Shown: positions 42,277-50,750, numbered from the stretch's first letter. The stretch is 54,733 nucleotides of DNA from an uncultured Rhodospirillales bacterium (GCA_945957125.1 CAMFJT010000009.1:1-54733), one strand, 5' to 3'. The notes: generated from the sequence alone by a model not told the origin. Translations and numbers: made by a program.

Positions 42277-42768
42277 ATGTTCGGCATCGACAGTCCTGAG
42301 CTGCTGGTGATCGCGGTCGTGGCGCTGGTCGTCATCGGCCCCAAGGAGCTGCCCAACCTGTTGCGCTCGTGGGGCAAGTGGATGTCCCAGATGCGCGGCA
42401 TGGCGGCGGAGTTCCGCGGCCATGTCGACGAGATGGTGCGCCAGTCCGAGCTGGACGAGGTGAAGAAGCAGCTCGAAGGGGCAAGCGGCGGGCTGGACCT
42501 GCAGTCGCTCGACCCGACCAAGCAGATCAAGCAGCACATTCAGGAAGGCATGGCGGAAGGCGACAAGGCTTGGGCCGAGGCCAAGTCGAGCCTCGACAAT
42601 CCGCTGGCCGAGCCGGAATCGGCGCCGCAGATCGCGGCCGAGCCCGCGCCTGCAGTCGATGCAGTGCCTGCGGTCGAGGCCGTGCCGGCGGAAACTCCAG
42701 CAATCGCGGCGGAAAAGCCTGCCGAGCCCCTTCCCGAAAGCAAGCCGGCCAAGGCCGCCGCCGAATAG
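42277..42768 (+). CDS. tatB: twin-arginine translocase subunit TatB
   Basis: A 163-residue TatB. The N-terminal MFGIDSPELLVIAVVALVVI helix, the conserved GPKELPNLLRSWGKWM hinge and a long amphipathic helix (MRGMAAEFRGHVDEMVRQSE) are typical. The C-terminal 60 residues are an Ala/Pro/Glu linker. TatB with TatC recognises the twin-arginine signal. The window encodes at least one likely substrate (14221-15918). Confidence 0.93.
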   Translation: MFGIDSPELLVIAVVALVVIGPKELPNLLRSWGKWMSQMRGMAAEFRGHVDEMVRQSELDEVKKQLEGASGGLDLQSLDPTKQIKQHIQEGMAEGDKAWAEAKSSLDNPLAEPESAPQIAAEPAPAVDAVPAVEAVPAETPAIAAEKPAEPLPESKPAKAAAE

Positions 42769-42837
42769 GCGAATTAGCGCTTTGAATTGCCGGCCAAAGG
42801 GCGGCATAACGCGCCACCCACGGACGCGAACACTGCC

Positions 42838-43614
42838 TTGACCCAAGCGCACGACGGACCCGAAGACGACAAGCCGATGCCGCTGCTCGATCACCTGATC
42901 GAGCTGCGCAAGCGGCTGATCTATGCGTTGATCAGCTTCTTCGCAGTGTTCTTCGTCACCTTCTACTTCGCCAAGCCGATCTTCTCGTTCCTGATGCAGC
43001 CGGCGCTCAACGACGGCTACAAGGTCATCGTTCTAGATATCTTCGAGTTCTTCTTCGTCACGGTGAAGCTGTCGGCCTTCGTGTCGCTGATCGTCGGCTT
43101 CCCGCTGATCGCGGTGCAGATCTGGATGTTCGTGGCGCCAGGGCTCTATCGCCAGGAGAAGCGGGCGTTCCTGCCTTTCCTCGTGGCCACGCCGTTCATG
43201 TTCTATGCCGGCTGCGCGGTGATGTACTACATCGTGCTGCCCTACGTGATCAATTTCATGCTCACGCAGTACGCGCCGCCCGACATCGAGAAGACCCTGC
43301 GTTCGTCCGATTATCTCGAACGCATCCTGCAACTCGTCTTCGCGTTCGGTTTCGCCTTCGAGATGCCGGTGCTGCTGATCCTGCTGATCAAGGTCGGCAT
43401 TGCGAGCTCCGAAGGGCTGCGGTCCAAGCGGCGCTATGCCATCGTGATCTGCTTCGTGGTTGCCGCCGTGCTGGCGCCGCCCGACGTGATCAGCCAGATC
43501 GCGCTGGCCGTCCCGCTGCTCGCCTTCTACGAGATCAGCATCATCGTCGGCTCGTGGATCGAGAAGAAGCGAGACGAAGAGGAAAAGAAGGCCGAGGAAG
43601 CCGCCGGCAGCTAG
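42838..43614 (+). CDS. tatC: twin-arginine translocase subunit TatC
   Basis: A 258-residue polytopic protein with six membrane helices and the conserved [19 protein letters not shown] at the N terminus, [17 protein letters not shown], and the [13 protein letters not shown] periplasmic loop. It is the receptor for the twin-arginine signal. The start is not certain: TTG at 42838 (giving [19 protein letters not shown]) looks natural, ATG 42877 would begin directly at PLLDHL, and an upstream TTG at 42787 is also open. A charged Glu/Lys tail ends two bases before serS. Confidence 0.9.
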   Translation: MTQAHDGPEDDKPMPLLDHLIELRKRLIYALISFFAVFFVTFYFAKPIFSFLMQPALNDGYKVIVLDIFEFFFVTVKLSAFVSLIVGFPLIAVQIWMFVAPGLYRQEKRAFLPFLVATPFMFYAGCAVMYYIVLPYVINFMLTQYAPPDIEKTLRSSDYLERILQLVFAFGFAFEMPVLLILLIKVGIASSEGLRSKRRYAIVICFVVAAVLAPPDVISQIALAVPLLAFYEISIIVGSWIEKKRDEEEKKAEEAAGS

Positions 43615-43616
43615 CC

Positions 43617-44906
43617 ATGCACGACATTAGATTCATCCGCGAGAACCCCGCCGCCTTCGATGCCGGCCTCCAGAAGCGCCACCTGGCGCCCCTGTCGGCC
43701 GAGCTGCTCGACATCGACAAGCGCCGCCGCGCGGCGATCTCGGAGAGCGAGGGCATCCAGGCCCGGCGCAAGGCGCTCAGCCAGCAGATCGGCGTGGCCA
43801 AGCGCAAAGGCGAGCCGGCCGATGCGCTGATGGCCGAGGTCGCCGCGCTCGAGGAGTCGCTCAAGAAGGGCGAGGCGCTGGCCGCCGAGCTCGACGCCGA
43901 GCTGACCCATCGGCTGGAGGTGCTGCCGAACCTGCCGTTCCACGACGTGCCGGACGGCACGGACGAGACGGGCAATGTCGAGATCCGCCGGGTCGGCAGC
44001 CAGCGCAACTTTCCCTTCCCGCCCAAGGATCACGTCGCGCTGGGCGAGGCGACCGGCGAGATGGATTTTGCCGCCGCCAGCAAGATGTCCGGCGCGCGCT
44101 TCGTCGTGCTCAAGGGCCGGCTCGCCAAGCTCGAACGCGCCATCGCGCAGTTCATGCTCGACCTGCATACCTCGGAGGAGGGCGGCTATACCGAGGTCAA
44201 TCCGCCGTTCCTGGTGCGCGACAACGCCGCCTACGGCGTCGGCCAGCTGCCGCGCTTCGCAGAGGACATGTTCCATACCGACAACGGCTTCTGGCTGATC
44301 CCGACGGCCGAGCTGCCGCTCACCAACCTGGTGAACGACACGGTACTGGACGAGAAGGCGCTGCCGCTGCGCTACACAGCCTGGACGCCGTGCTTCCGTT
44401 CGGAGGCAGGTGCGGCGGGCAAGGACACGCGCGGCATGATCCGCCAGCACCAATTCCCCAAGGTCGAGCTGGTCTCGGTCACGACGCCCGAGCAATCGGA
44501 GGCGGAGCATCAGCGCATGACCGGCCGGGCGGAAGAGGTGCTGAAGCGGCTCGGCCTGCCGTTCCGTACCATCATCCTGTGCGGCGGCGACATGGGACCG
44601 GCCTCGCGCAAGACCTACGACATCGAGGTCTGGCTGCCCGGCCAGAGCGCCTATCGCGAGATTTCGAGCTGCTCGAACTGCGGCGAGTTCCAGGCTCGCC
44701 GCATGGGTGCGCGCTTCCGGCCCAAGGAAGGGAAGGGCACGCGCTTCGTGCATACGCTCAACGGGTCGGGCCTCGCGGTCGGCCGCACCCTCGTCGCGGT
44801 GCTGGAGAACTACCAGAACGAGGACGGCTCTGTGACCGTGCCCGAGGCCCTGCGCCCCTACATGGGCGGGCTGGAAACGATACCCGGACCGGTGAAGGCA
44901 AAGTGA
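43617..44906 (+). CDS. serS: seryl-tRNA synthetase
   Basis: A 429-residue class II synthetase. The N-terminal long coiled coil (about residues 25-100) grips the tRNA-Ser variable arm. Motif 2 is [20 protein letters not shown], motif 3 is [19 protein letters not shown], and the [12 protein letters not shown] segment is conserved. Length is normal. Two bases separate it from tatC, and its stop overlaps the surE GTG start (GTGA). Confidence 0.95.
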   Translation: MHDIRFIRENPAAFDAGLQKRHLAPLSAELLDIDKRRRAAISESEGIQARRKALSQQIGVAKRKGEPADALMAEVAALEESLKKGEALAAELDAELTHRLEVLPNLPFHDVPDGTDETGNVEIRRVGSQRNFPFPPKDHVALGEATGEMDFAAASKMSGARFVVLKGRLAKLERAIAQFMLDLHTSEEGGYTEVNPPFLVRDNAAYGVGQLPRFAEDMFHTDNGFWLIPTAELPLTNLVNDTVLDEKALPLRYTAWTPCFRSEAGAAGKDTRGMIRQHQFPKVELVSVTTPEQSEAEHQRMTGRAEEVLKRLGLPFRTIILCGGDMGPASRKTYDIEVWLPGQSAYREISSCSNCGEFQARRMGARFRPKEGKGTRFVHTLNGSGLAVGRTLVAVLENYQNEDGSVTVPEALRPYMGGLETIPGPVKAK

Positions 44907-45685
44907 AGATTCCCGACCTTTCTCGCGCGCGCATCCTCGTCACCAACGACGACGGCATCAATGCGCCAGGGCTCGAGGCGCTGATCGAGATCGCCACGCA
45001 GCTTTCGAGCGACGTCTGGGTGGTGGCGCCCGAATTCAACCAGAGCGGCGCGGGACATTCGCTGTCGATCTCCCATCCGATCAGGGCGCGCGAGGTGAAC
45101 GAGACCAAGTTCGCCATCGAGGGCACGCCGACCGACTGCGTTCTGTTCGCCGTCAAGCACCTGCTGAAGGGACGCAAGCCGCACGTCGTCCTGTCGGGCG
45201 TGAACCGCGGCACCAACATGGCCGACGACGTGACCTATTCCGGCACTATCGCCGGCGCGATGGAAGGCTGCATGCTGGGCATCCCCTCGATTGCCTTCAG
45301 CCAGGCCTACGCGCATCCCCATCCGGTGAAGTGGGGTACGGCGACGGCGTATGGCGCGGACGTGGCGCGCCGCGTGCTGGCGATGGACTTCCCGCACAAC
45401 GTCTTCGTGAACGTGAACTTCCCCGACGTCGTGACTGCCTCGGTCAAAGGCATCAAGGTCACGCGCCAGGGCGTGCGTGCCTTCGGCAGCAGCATCATCG
45501 AGCGCACCGATCCGCGCGGCGGCGCCTACTACTGGATCGGCTACGCGCCGGGCGAGCATCAGGTCGATGAGGAGAGCGACCTGTTCGCGATCCGCAACGG
45601 CTGGATCTCGGTGACGCCGCTGCATCTCGATCTCACCCACGAGGCCACGCGCCGCAAGCTCGCGGCGCAATTCGAATCGGCCTGA
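44903..45685 (+). CDS. surE: 5'/3'-nucleotidase SurE
   Basis: A 260-residue survival protein and metal-dependent nucleotidase acting on nucleoside monophosphates and short polyphosphates. The N-terminal [17 protein letters not shown] supplies the metal-binding Asp16-Asp17, followed by [14 protein letters not shown] and [19 protein letters not shown], all signature regions. Start is GTG 44903, overlapping the serS stop. It is paired with pcm 17 bases downstream, the classical stationary-phase survival pair. Confidence 0.94.
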   Translation: MKIPDLSRARILVTNDDGINAPGLEALIEIATQLSSDVWVVAPEFNQSGAGHSLSISHPIRAREVNETKFAIEGTPTDCVLFAVKHLLKGRKPHVVLSGVNRGTNMADDVTYSGTIAGAMEGCMLGIPSIAFSQAYAHPHPVKWGTATAYGADVARRVLAMDFPHNVFVNVNFPDVVTASVKGIKVTRQGVRAFGSSIIERTDPRGGAYYWIGYAPGEHQVDEESDLFAIRNGWISVTPLHLDLTHEATRRKLAAQFESA

Positions 45686-45702
45686 GCGGGCGGGCGGGCG
45701 CG

Positions 45703-46350
45703 ATGAACGCTCTCGCGATGCAGCGCCTGATCGCCGAGCTGCGGCAATCGGGCATTGCCGACGAGGCCGTGCTGGCCGCGATCGCCGCGGTCGATCGCGA
45801 GCGTTTCGTGTCGGCGCCGTTCGCCGAGCGCGCCTGGGAGAACACCGCCCTGCCGATCTCGTTCGGCCAGACCATCAGCCAGCCGCTGGTGGTGGCGGCG
45901 ATGACCGAGGCGTTGCGCGTCGGCCCGCGCATGAAGGTGCTCGAGATCGGCACAGGCTCGGGCTATCAGGCCGCCGTGCTCGGCAAGCTGGCGCGCCGGG
46001 TCTATTCGATCGAGCGCTTCAAGCCTCTGTCGAAGGAGGCCGAGCGGCTGCTGCTCAATCTCGGCATCTACAACGTAGTGTGCGACGTGGGCGACGGCAG
46101 CAGGGGATGGCCGGGCCAGGCGCCGTTCGATCGCATCATCGTCACTGCCGCCGCCGAGGAGCGGCCGCAGGCGCTGATCGACCAGCTCGCCGTCGGCGGC
46201 ATCCTGATCGTGCCGGTCGGGCGCGACCCCACCTCCCAGGTGGTCGAACGCATCGTCAAGAGCGAGAGCGGCCTGCAGCGAGACACGCTGATGCCCGTCC
46301 GCTTCGTCCCGCTGATCCCCGGCCCGTTGCCCGTGCTGGGGCAGGGGTGA
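45703..46350 (+). CDS. pcm: protein-L-isoaspartate O-methyltransferase
   Basis: A 215-residue SAM-dependent methyltransferase that starts repair of isoaspartyl residues in aged proteins. SAM-binding motif I is VLEIGTGSGYQAAVL, preceded by the family's PISFGQTISQPLVVA, and post-motif residues PFDRIIVTAAAEERP. Length fits. In related genomes an M23/LysM gene follows directly; here it is 2.2 kb away beyond the sigma-factor/bufferin module. A palindromic repeat begins 2 bases past the stop. Confidence 0.94.
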   Translation: MNALAMQRLIAELRQSGIADEAVLAAIAAVDRERFVSAPFAERAWENTALPISFGQTISQPLVVAAMTEALRVGPRMKVLEIGTGSGYQAAVLGKLARRVYSIERFKPLSKEAERLLLNLGIYNVVCDVGDGSRGWPGQAPFDRIIVTAAAEERPQALIDQLAVGGILIVPVGRDPTSQVVERIVKSESGLQRDTLMPVRFVPLIPGPLPVLGQG

Positions 46351-46351
46351 G

Positions 46352-46389
46352 CGCTGGGAGCGCGGCTCTCCAGAGCAGCGCTCCCAGCG
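46352..46389. repeat. GC-rich palindrome (reduced copy of the GGGAGCGCGG element)
   Basis: Eleven-base arms CGCTGGGAGCG (46352-46362) and CGCTCCCAGCG (46379-46389) flank CGGCTCTCCAGAGCA. It matches the left half of 16881-16956 joined to its outermost right end, as if the centre had been deleted. It lies between the convergent pcm and DoxX genes. Confidence 0.8.
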
Positions 46390-46402
46390 ACACCGTGCGG
46401 CT

Positions 46403-46879
46403 CTACGCGCCGTAGTCCGACGGCGGGCGGTTGGGGCGCAGCCGTCTCAGGATGAGGTGGTCGAGCGAGACCGGGCCGGGGCCGGCGATGCCGAGCCAGG
46501 CGAACATCACGAGGTAGGATACCTCCTCGAAGCCGAGCAGGGTCTGCAGGGAATCGACGTCGCCCCATTTCGCCGAGACGATGGCGACGATCATGATGAT
46601 CATCATCGGCACCGAGACGAAGCGCGTCAGCAGGCCGAGCAGAAGCATCACTCCGCCGACGAACTCCATGCCCGAGGCGAAGGGCGTCAGGATCTCCGGC
46701 GCGGGGATCCCCCACGAGCGAAAATTCTCGATCATGCGCGGCAGGAAGTGCAGCTTCTGCCAGCCGGTCCAGAGGAAGACCCAGCCGACGACGATGCGCA
46801 CGGCGAGCGGGCCGGCCCAGGCGAAATAGCCGGCGACGATCCGGGACCAATCGTAGAACACCGTGGCGAAGAGATTCAT
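46403..46879 (-). CDS. DoxX-family membrane protein
   Basis: A 158-residue inner-membrane protein with four hydrophobic helices. GWVFLWTGWQKLHF and the LTPFASGMEFVGGVMLLLGL segment fit the DoxX family, members of which associate with respiratory, thiol-redox or metal-stress systems. It follows the bufferin-like gene on the same strand by 64 bases and should be co-transcribed. In Caulobacter a DoxX gene is the last member of the SigF-controlled bufferin operon, supporting a role in the same response. Confidence 0.85.
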   Translation of the reverse strand: MNLFATVFYDWSRIVAGYFAWAGPLAVRIVVGWVFLWTGWQKLHFLPRMIENFRSWGIPAPEILTPFASGMEFVGGVMLLLGLLTRFVSVPMMIIMIVAIVSAKWGDVDSLQTLLGFEEVSYLVMFAWLGIAGPGPVSLDHLILRRLRPNRPPSDYGA

Positions 46880-46943
46880 GGCATCATCCTGGAAGGCGAG
46901 GGTGCGGGCGTCCGCGACTGTTTGCCGGGACGCCCGCGGCCGC

Positions 46944-47177
46944 TCACATCACCTTGCCGCCCTGGGCGGTGCAGGCGGCGCCGTCCTTGGCCTCGGTGAA
47001 GCCCTGGCCCTTGCAGGCATTCTGCCCCTTGCAGGCGTTGGTCGCGCTCTTGCACGCGCTCTGCCCCTTGCAGGCATTGGCGCCGCTGCAATGGACGGGG
47101 GCGGCCTGGGCGGTGGCGACGAAGCTGGTGGCGGCGAACACCGACGCGGCGGTGGCGAGGAACGTGCGCTTGTTCAT
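46944..47177 (-). CDS. BufA2-like periplasmic Cys-rich bufferin-type metallophore peptide
   Basis: A 77-residue exported peptide. The signal peptide cleaves after AQA (about residue 25). The mature part has six Cys in a repeated N/S-A-C-K-G-Q pattern (HCSGANAC, KGQSAC, SATNAC, KGQNAC) and ends DGAACTAQGGKVM. This layout is that of BufA2-type bufferins, ribosomally made copper-binding peptides whose Cys are oxidatively modified by an MNIO (DUF692) enzyme. No MNIO gene or its DUF2063 partner is in the window, which is unusual. A strong AGGAGA site precedes the ATG. A SigF-like promoter motif lies upstream. Confidence 0.75.
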   Translation of the reverse strand: MNKRTFLATAASVFAATSFVATAQAAPVHCSGANACKGQSACKSATNACKGQNACKGQGFTEAKDGAACTAQGGKVM

Positions 47178-47220
47178 GAAGTGTCTCCTGTGCATCGGGC
47201 AAGGCGCCCGTACCAGTTCA

Positions 47221-47246
47221 TTCGCGGGGAGGAGCCGGGTCGTTAC
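47221..47246 (-). promoter_or_regulatory. predicted SigF-type ECF promoter for the bufA2-DoxX operon
   Basis: On the minus strand GTAACG (47246-47241) and CGAA (47224-47221) are spaced by exactly 16 bases, 44 bases upstream of the bufferin start. As I recall it, the Caulobacter SigF consensus is GTAACC-N16-CGAA, so this matches at nine of ten positions. The divergent sigma-factor gene has the same arrangement. Confidence 0.65.
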
Positions 47247-47287
47247 AGTGCGACGATGATTTTTTTCGCCCGAGGCGGGAGCGGCCT

Positions 47288-47313
47288 GTAATGTCCGCCC
47301 CTCTGCACACGAA
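47288..47313 (+). promoter_or_regulatory. predicted SigF-type ECF autoregulatory promoter for the sigma factor gene
   Basis: GTAATG (47288-47293) and CGAA (47310-47313) are spaced by exactly 16 bases, 20 bases before the sigma-factor start codon. It shares GTAA-T/C-G, spacing and CGAA with the oppositely oriented site at 47221-47246, as expected if the sigma factor drives both transcripts. Confidence 0.6.
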
Positions 47314-47333
47314 TACGTGAAAGAGCAATCGCG

Positions 47334-47882
47334 TTGGCCGACCTCGACGACCTCTCGGCATTGATGCGCTCGGCAAGACGGGGAGACGACGAGGCCTATC
47401 GTCGGCTGCTCGTCGCGGTGGCGGCGTGGTTGCGGGGTGTCGTGCGGCGGGGACTGGTGTCGGCCGGGCGCGGCGCGGCAGACTGCGAGGATATCGTGCA
47501 GGAGACTTTGCTGGCGGTGCATCTGAAGCGCGACACGTGGGACGAGACGCGGCCGATCGCTCCCTGGCTGCGCGCCATCGCGCGCCACAAGCTTGCCGAT
47601 CATCTGCGTCGCAGAGGCTTCACCGACCACGTCGACATCGACGACCACGCCGATTCCCTCGAGCTCGCCGTCCAGGCCGATGCCGCATCTTCCCTGGAGT
47701 CGCGGCAGATCCTGGCCAGCCTGCCGGAGCGCCAGCGGCGGATCGTGCAGGAGATTTCCCTCGAGGGAAGAGGCGCCGCCGACGTGGCACGCAGCCTGGG
47801 CATGAGCGAGGGCGCGGTGCGCGTGACGCTCCATCGCGCGCTCAAGGCGCTGGCGGTATTCTATCGACAGGATCGCCGATGA
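47334..47882 (+). CDS. ECF sigma factor, SigF-like
   Basis: A 182-residue extracytoplasmic-function sigma factor. Region 2 is seen in CEDIVQETLLAVHLKRDTWD and PIAPWLRAIARHKLADHLRR, and region 4 in LPERQRRIVQEISLEGRGAA and MSEGAVRVTLHRALKAL. The sequence most resembles Caulobacter SigF, which responds to chromate and cadmium. The start is TTG at 47334 with a weak site. Its stop overlaps the ATG of the membrane anti-sigma (ATGA), so the two are made together. It is predicted to transcribe itself and the divergent bufferin operon. Confidence 0.85.
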   Translation: MADLDDLSALMRSARRGDDEAYRRLLVAVAAWLRGVVRRGLVSAGRGAADCEDIVQETLLAVHLKRDTWDETRPIAPWLRAIARHKLADHLRRRGFTDHVDIDDHADSLELAVQADAASSLESRQILASLPERQRRIVQEISLEGRGAADVARSLGMSEGAVRVTLHRALKALAVFYRQDRR

Positions 47883-48514
47883 AGACCGAACAGCTCGTCG
47901 AGGCCCTGGTCGCCGACCGTGCGGCGGGCCGCAGGCCGATCTCCATGGCGCTGGCCGCGGCGCTCGCGCTCGGCGGCGCGGTGTCGCTCGTGCTCTTCCT
48001 CGTCGACCTCGGCGTACGTGCGGATATCGGGCCCGCGCTCGCCACCTGGCGCTTCGATCTCAAGATCGCGATGGTCCTGGTCGCGTTCTCCCTGGCCTTC
48101 GCCCTCTGCCTCGATTGCGCGCGACCCGATCCGTCCGGTCCGCCGATGCGGCGCCTCCTGCCGCTTGCCGCGCTGGCGATCCTGGCGGTCGTCGTGGAGC
48201 TGGCGATCGTGCCCGGGACGAGTTGGGGCGCGCGTCTGGTCGGGAGCAACTCGCTGATCTGCCTGTCGGCGATCCCGTTGCTGTCGATCGCCCCTCTTGC
48301 CGCAGTTCTGGCGATCCTGAAGCGGGGTGCGCCGGCATCGCCGGCTCTCGCCGGCGCGGCAGCCGGCCTGCTGGCCGCGACCTCGGGCGCGACGTTGTAC
48401 GCCTTCCACTGCTTCGACGACTCGCCGCTCTTCGTCGTGACCTGGTACAGCCTTGCCGCGATTCCCGTGATCGCGGCGGGCGCCCTCGTCGGTCGCCGCT
48501 TGCTGCGCTGGTGA
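47879..48514 (+). CDS. NrsF/DUF1109-like membrane anti-sigma factor
   Basis: A 211-residue membrane protein with six hydrophobic helices and a short basic N terminus, the DUF1109/NrsF layout. Cys128 (in SNSLICLSAIP) and Cys178 (in YAFHCFDDSP) are 50 residues apart. As I recall, the Caulobacter homologue has two essential Cys with the same spacing that sense the metal or oxidant. Two further Cys occur at FALCLDC. It should hold the sigma factor at the membrane until the Cys pair reacts. It overlaps the sigma gene by four bases. Confidence 0.82.
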   Translation: MKTEQLVEALVADRAAGRRPISMALAAALALGGAVSLVLFLVDLGVRADIGPALATWRFDLKIAMVLVAFSLAFALCLDCARPDPSGPPMRRLLPLAALAILAVVVELAIVPGTSWGARLVGSNSLICLSAIPLLSIAPLAAVLAILKRGAPASPALAGAAAGLLAATSGATLYAFHCFDDSPLFVVTWYSLAAIPVIAAGALVGRRLLRW

Positions 48515-48576
48515 GGCGGCGAGAAATCGCAGCCTGCCGGATTCCCGCCGGAATCGCGATGCAGTAGGATGGAATC

Positions 48577-49476
48577 ATGAATACTGCCCCTCGCATCCCC
48601 TCGCGATGGGCCGGCTGGTCGCGATCGCTGATCTCAACGGCGGCGCTGTCGGCTGCGCTCGGCGCCTGCACCTCCATGGACAACGTCATGTACGGCGCCC
48701 GCGAGGGCACGATGGAATATCCGGGCTCCGGCGCCGGACCCAACGCCGTGCCGACCTATGTCGTGAAGCAGAAGGATACGGTCGACGGCATCGCCAGCCG
48801 CTACGGCGTCTCGCGGCAAGCCATCATCGAGCGCAACAATCTCCAGGCGCCCTATGCGCTGCGTCCGGGTCAGACGCTCCAGGTGCCGGGCGCCAGATAT
48901 GTGCCGGACGGCAGCGCCGCGGCGACGGTGGCGGCTGCGCCCTCGGGTGCGCCGGGGCCGGTGAAGCGCGAGGCCTTGCCGCCGCCGCCCGGTGCGTCGG
49001 AGTCCAAGGTCGGATCTTCGGCGTCGGCGTCATCGTCCGCAGGCCAGCCGACGCCGCTCAGCGCGCCCGCAGCGGCAGCACCCCCGAGCGCGGCGCCGCG
49101 TTTCCAGTGGCCGTTGCGCGGCAAGATCATCACGCCCTACGGATCGACCGGCGGCGGCCAGAAGAGCGACGGCATCGACATCGCTGCCGATACCGGCGCG
49201 CCGGTAAAGGCAGCGGACGGCGGCAAGGTGGTCTATGCCGGTGACGGCGTGCCTCACCTCGGCAACCTGCTGCTGATCGAGCATCCGGGCGGCTACATCA
49301 CCGCCTACGGCAACAACGAGGCGTTGCTGGTCAAGAAGGGCGAGGAGGTCAAGAAGGGCCAGACGATCGCCCGCGCCGGGGCGACCGGCGGCGCGGCCAG
49401 CCCGCGCCTGCATTTCGAGGTCCGCCGCGGCGGCGCCAAGACCGTCGACCCGGTGTCGGTGCTGCCGGCTCAGTGA
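48577..49476 (+). CDS. LysM/M23 lipoprotein (NlpD/LppB-like, catalytically degenerate)
   Basis: A 299-residue lipoprotein with lipobox LGAC (Cys31), a LysM domain at about residues 60-108 (YVVKQKDTVDGIASRYGVSR), a Pro/Ser/Ala linker, and a C-terminal M23 domain from about 180. The metal site is incomplete: the HxxxD motif reads SDGID, the catalytic His of the Y-x-H-N loop is Asn (AYGNN), and the HxH motif is RLHFE. Such degenerate M23 proteins (NlpD, EnvC) activate cell-wall amidases rather than cut peptidoglycan. Start ATG at 48577 follows AGGATGG. It usually sits next to pcm; here the sigma/bufferin module intervenes. Confidence 0.87.
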   Translation: MNTAPRIPSRWAGWSRSLISTAALSAALGACTSMDNVMYGAREGTMEYPGSGAGPNAVPTYVVKQKDTVDGIASRYGVSRQAIIERNNLQAPYALRPGQTLQVPGARYVPDGSAAATVAAAPSGAPGPVKREALPPPPGASESKVGSSASASSSAGQPTPLSAPAAAAPPSAAPRFQWPLRGKIITPYGSTGGGQKSDGIDIAADTGAPVKAADGGKVVYAGDGVPHLGNLLLIEHPGGYITAYGNNEALLVKKGEEVKKGQTIARAGATGGAASPRLHFEVRRGGAKTVDPVSVLPAQ

Positions 49477-49483
49477 CGGGGCC

Positions 49484-49819
49484 TCAGACGATCTTGCCGT
49501 CCATCTGATACTGGCCTCGCCGGTCCTCGATCTCGAGGACCCAGACGTCGGGATCGACCTTCACCTGGCGCGCGATATAGGCGTCGGCCTCGGCCTCGCT
49601 GACCGGCTTGGGGCCGGTGCCGCGGCTCCACGCCGGCGTGTCGGTCATGGTGCTGGCCTGGGTATAGACCGTCACGCCGTCCTCGAAGCGATTGAGCTTC
49701 AGCAGCACCGTGCCGGCATCCGGATCGCCGCGGCGCACGACGGTCGCGGGAATGAAGGCGCGATCGCAAATCCGCACCTGGGCGCTCACCCAGAGTCCCG
49801 TCGTCAATCCCATCACCAT
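49484..49819 (-). CDS. small protein of unknown function with N-terminal hydrophobic segment
   Basis: A 111-residue protein whose N terminus (MVMGLTTGLWVSAQVR) looks like a weak signal or membrane segment, followed by a soluble domain (VSEAEADAYIARQVKVDPDV, WVLEIEDRRGQYQMDGKIV). The family is not recognised. Start ATG at 49819 has GAGGT eight bases upstream; ATG 49813 is an alternative. It begins 10 bases after the stop of the next unknown gene on the same strand, so the two are probably one operon, converging on the M23 gene. Confidence 0.55.
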   Translation of the reverse strand: MVMGLTTGLWVSAQVRICDRAFIPATVVRRGDPDAGTVLLKLNRFEDGVTVYTQASTMTDTPAWSRGTGPKPVSEAEADAYIARQVKVDPDVWVLEIEDRRGQYQMDGKIV

Positions 49820-49829
49820 GAGCGCTACC

Positions 49830-50750
49830 TCACGCCAGCGCGTCGTCGAGCCCGTCGAAGACGGCTCGCGCGCCGCGCCATGTGTAGCGCACACAGGTGA
49901 AAGGCAACGCCTCGAGCGCCGCGTCGCAGCGATCCGGGGCGACGAGGATCGGCCGCACCGCCATGCGTCGCTTCAGCGAAGCCCGCGACAGAGACCGGAC
50001 GGCGCGCTCCAGTTCATCCGCCTGGTCGTCGGCCACCACCGCGAACAGCGGACGCGGCCGCTCGCCGCGCAGCGAGAAGAGATCGGGGGTGCCACCGAAC
50101 AGGCCGCGCTTGGCGAGCTCCTCGTGCAACGACACGTCGACCAGTCGCCGGTCGCAGGCCGCAGCGGCCGAATCGCGCGGCGAGGGTTGCAGGCAATGAC
50201 CGGTGCGGCGGGTTGGGCGCGCGTCGCCGATCTTGAAGCCACGCACCGCCGCGACGAAGCGTCCGAGCAGGCGCATCAGCCGCGGGCTGTCGAGCGGCGC
50301 CACGACCAGCGCCTCGGTCTGGCGGTCGTCCGGCCACTTCGTCTTTCGCCAAACGCCGTCGGCGAGAAAGTCGCGGAACGCCAGGCCGTGCGGGCTCTGG
50401 CCGGCCAGGCGGCCCGAATGGGCGAGATAGAGCCGTCCTGCGCCATCGGCGGCGACCATACCGGCGGTCCGGCGGCTGGCGCCGGACCGGGTGAGATTGA
50501 GGCTGCAGGTGATGCTCTCCCGCCGGGTCGGCGCTTCGGGGGCGTGGCCGAGCAGGAGCGTGTCACGATCGGGACGCGGCTCGAGGGCCCACCAGAATCC
50601 GTCGTCGGGCGCCCAGTGGATGGCCGTGCGCAGCTCGCCGCCGCCGCGCCAGGTGAGCCGCACGTCCCGCGCGGGAACGCCCGTCAAAGCCTCACGAAGG
50701 CGCACGATCGCCTCGTCTATCGCCTTCGGATCGCTCACGACCTGCAGCAT
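49830..50750 (-). CDS. protein of unknown function (306 residues)
   Basis: Not recognised. The protein is cytosolic-looking, without signal or membrane segments, rich in Arg, Asp and Ala. It has notable Cys (ITCSLNLTRSG, HCLQPSP, AACDRRLVD, DRCDAAL, FTCVRYTWRGARAVFDG). The C-terminal third (VRPILVAPDRCDAALEALPF) resembles the alternating beta-alpha pattern seen in some nuclease or nucleotide-binding folds, but no catalytic signature is clear. It is transcribed together with the following small gene and divergent from the ABC-F gene, 79 bases away. Confidence 0.5.
   Translation of the reverse strand: MLQVVSDPKAIDEAIVRLREALTGVPARDVRLTWRGGGELRTAIHWAPDDGFWWALEPRPDRDTLLLGHAPEAPTRRESITCSLNLTRSGASRRTAGMVAADGAGRLYLAHSGRLAGQSPHGLAFRDFLADGVWRKTKWPDDRQTEALVVAPLDSPRLMRLLGRFVAAVRGFKIGDARPTRRTGHCLQPSPRDSAAAACDRRLVDVSLHEELAKRGLFGGTPDLFSLRGERPRPLFAVVADDQADELERAVRSLSRASLKRRMAVRPILVAPDRCDAALEALPFTCVRYTWRGARAVFDGLDDALA

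Noticed and set aside
46352-46389. Intrinsic terminator for pcm
   Set aside because: The stem is strong but has no T-tract on either side, and the sequence is a shortened copy of the dispersed repeat; recorded as a repeat instead.
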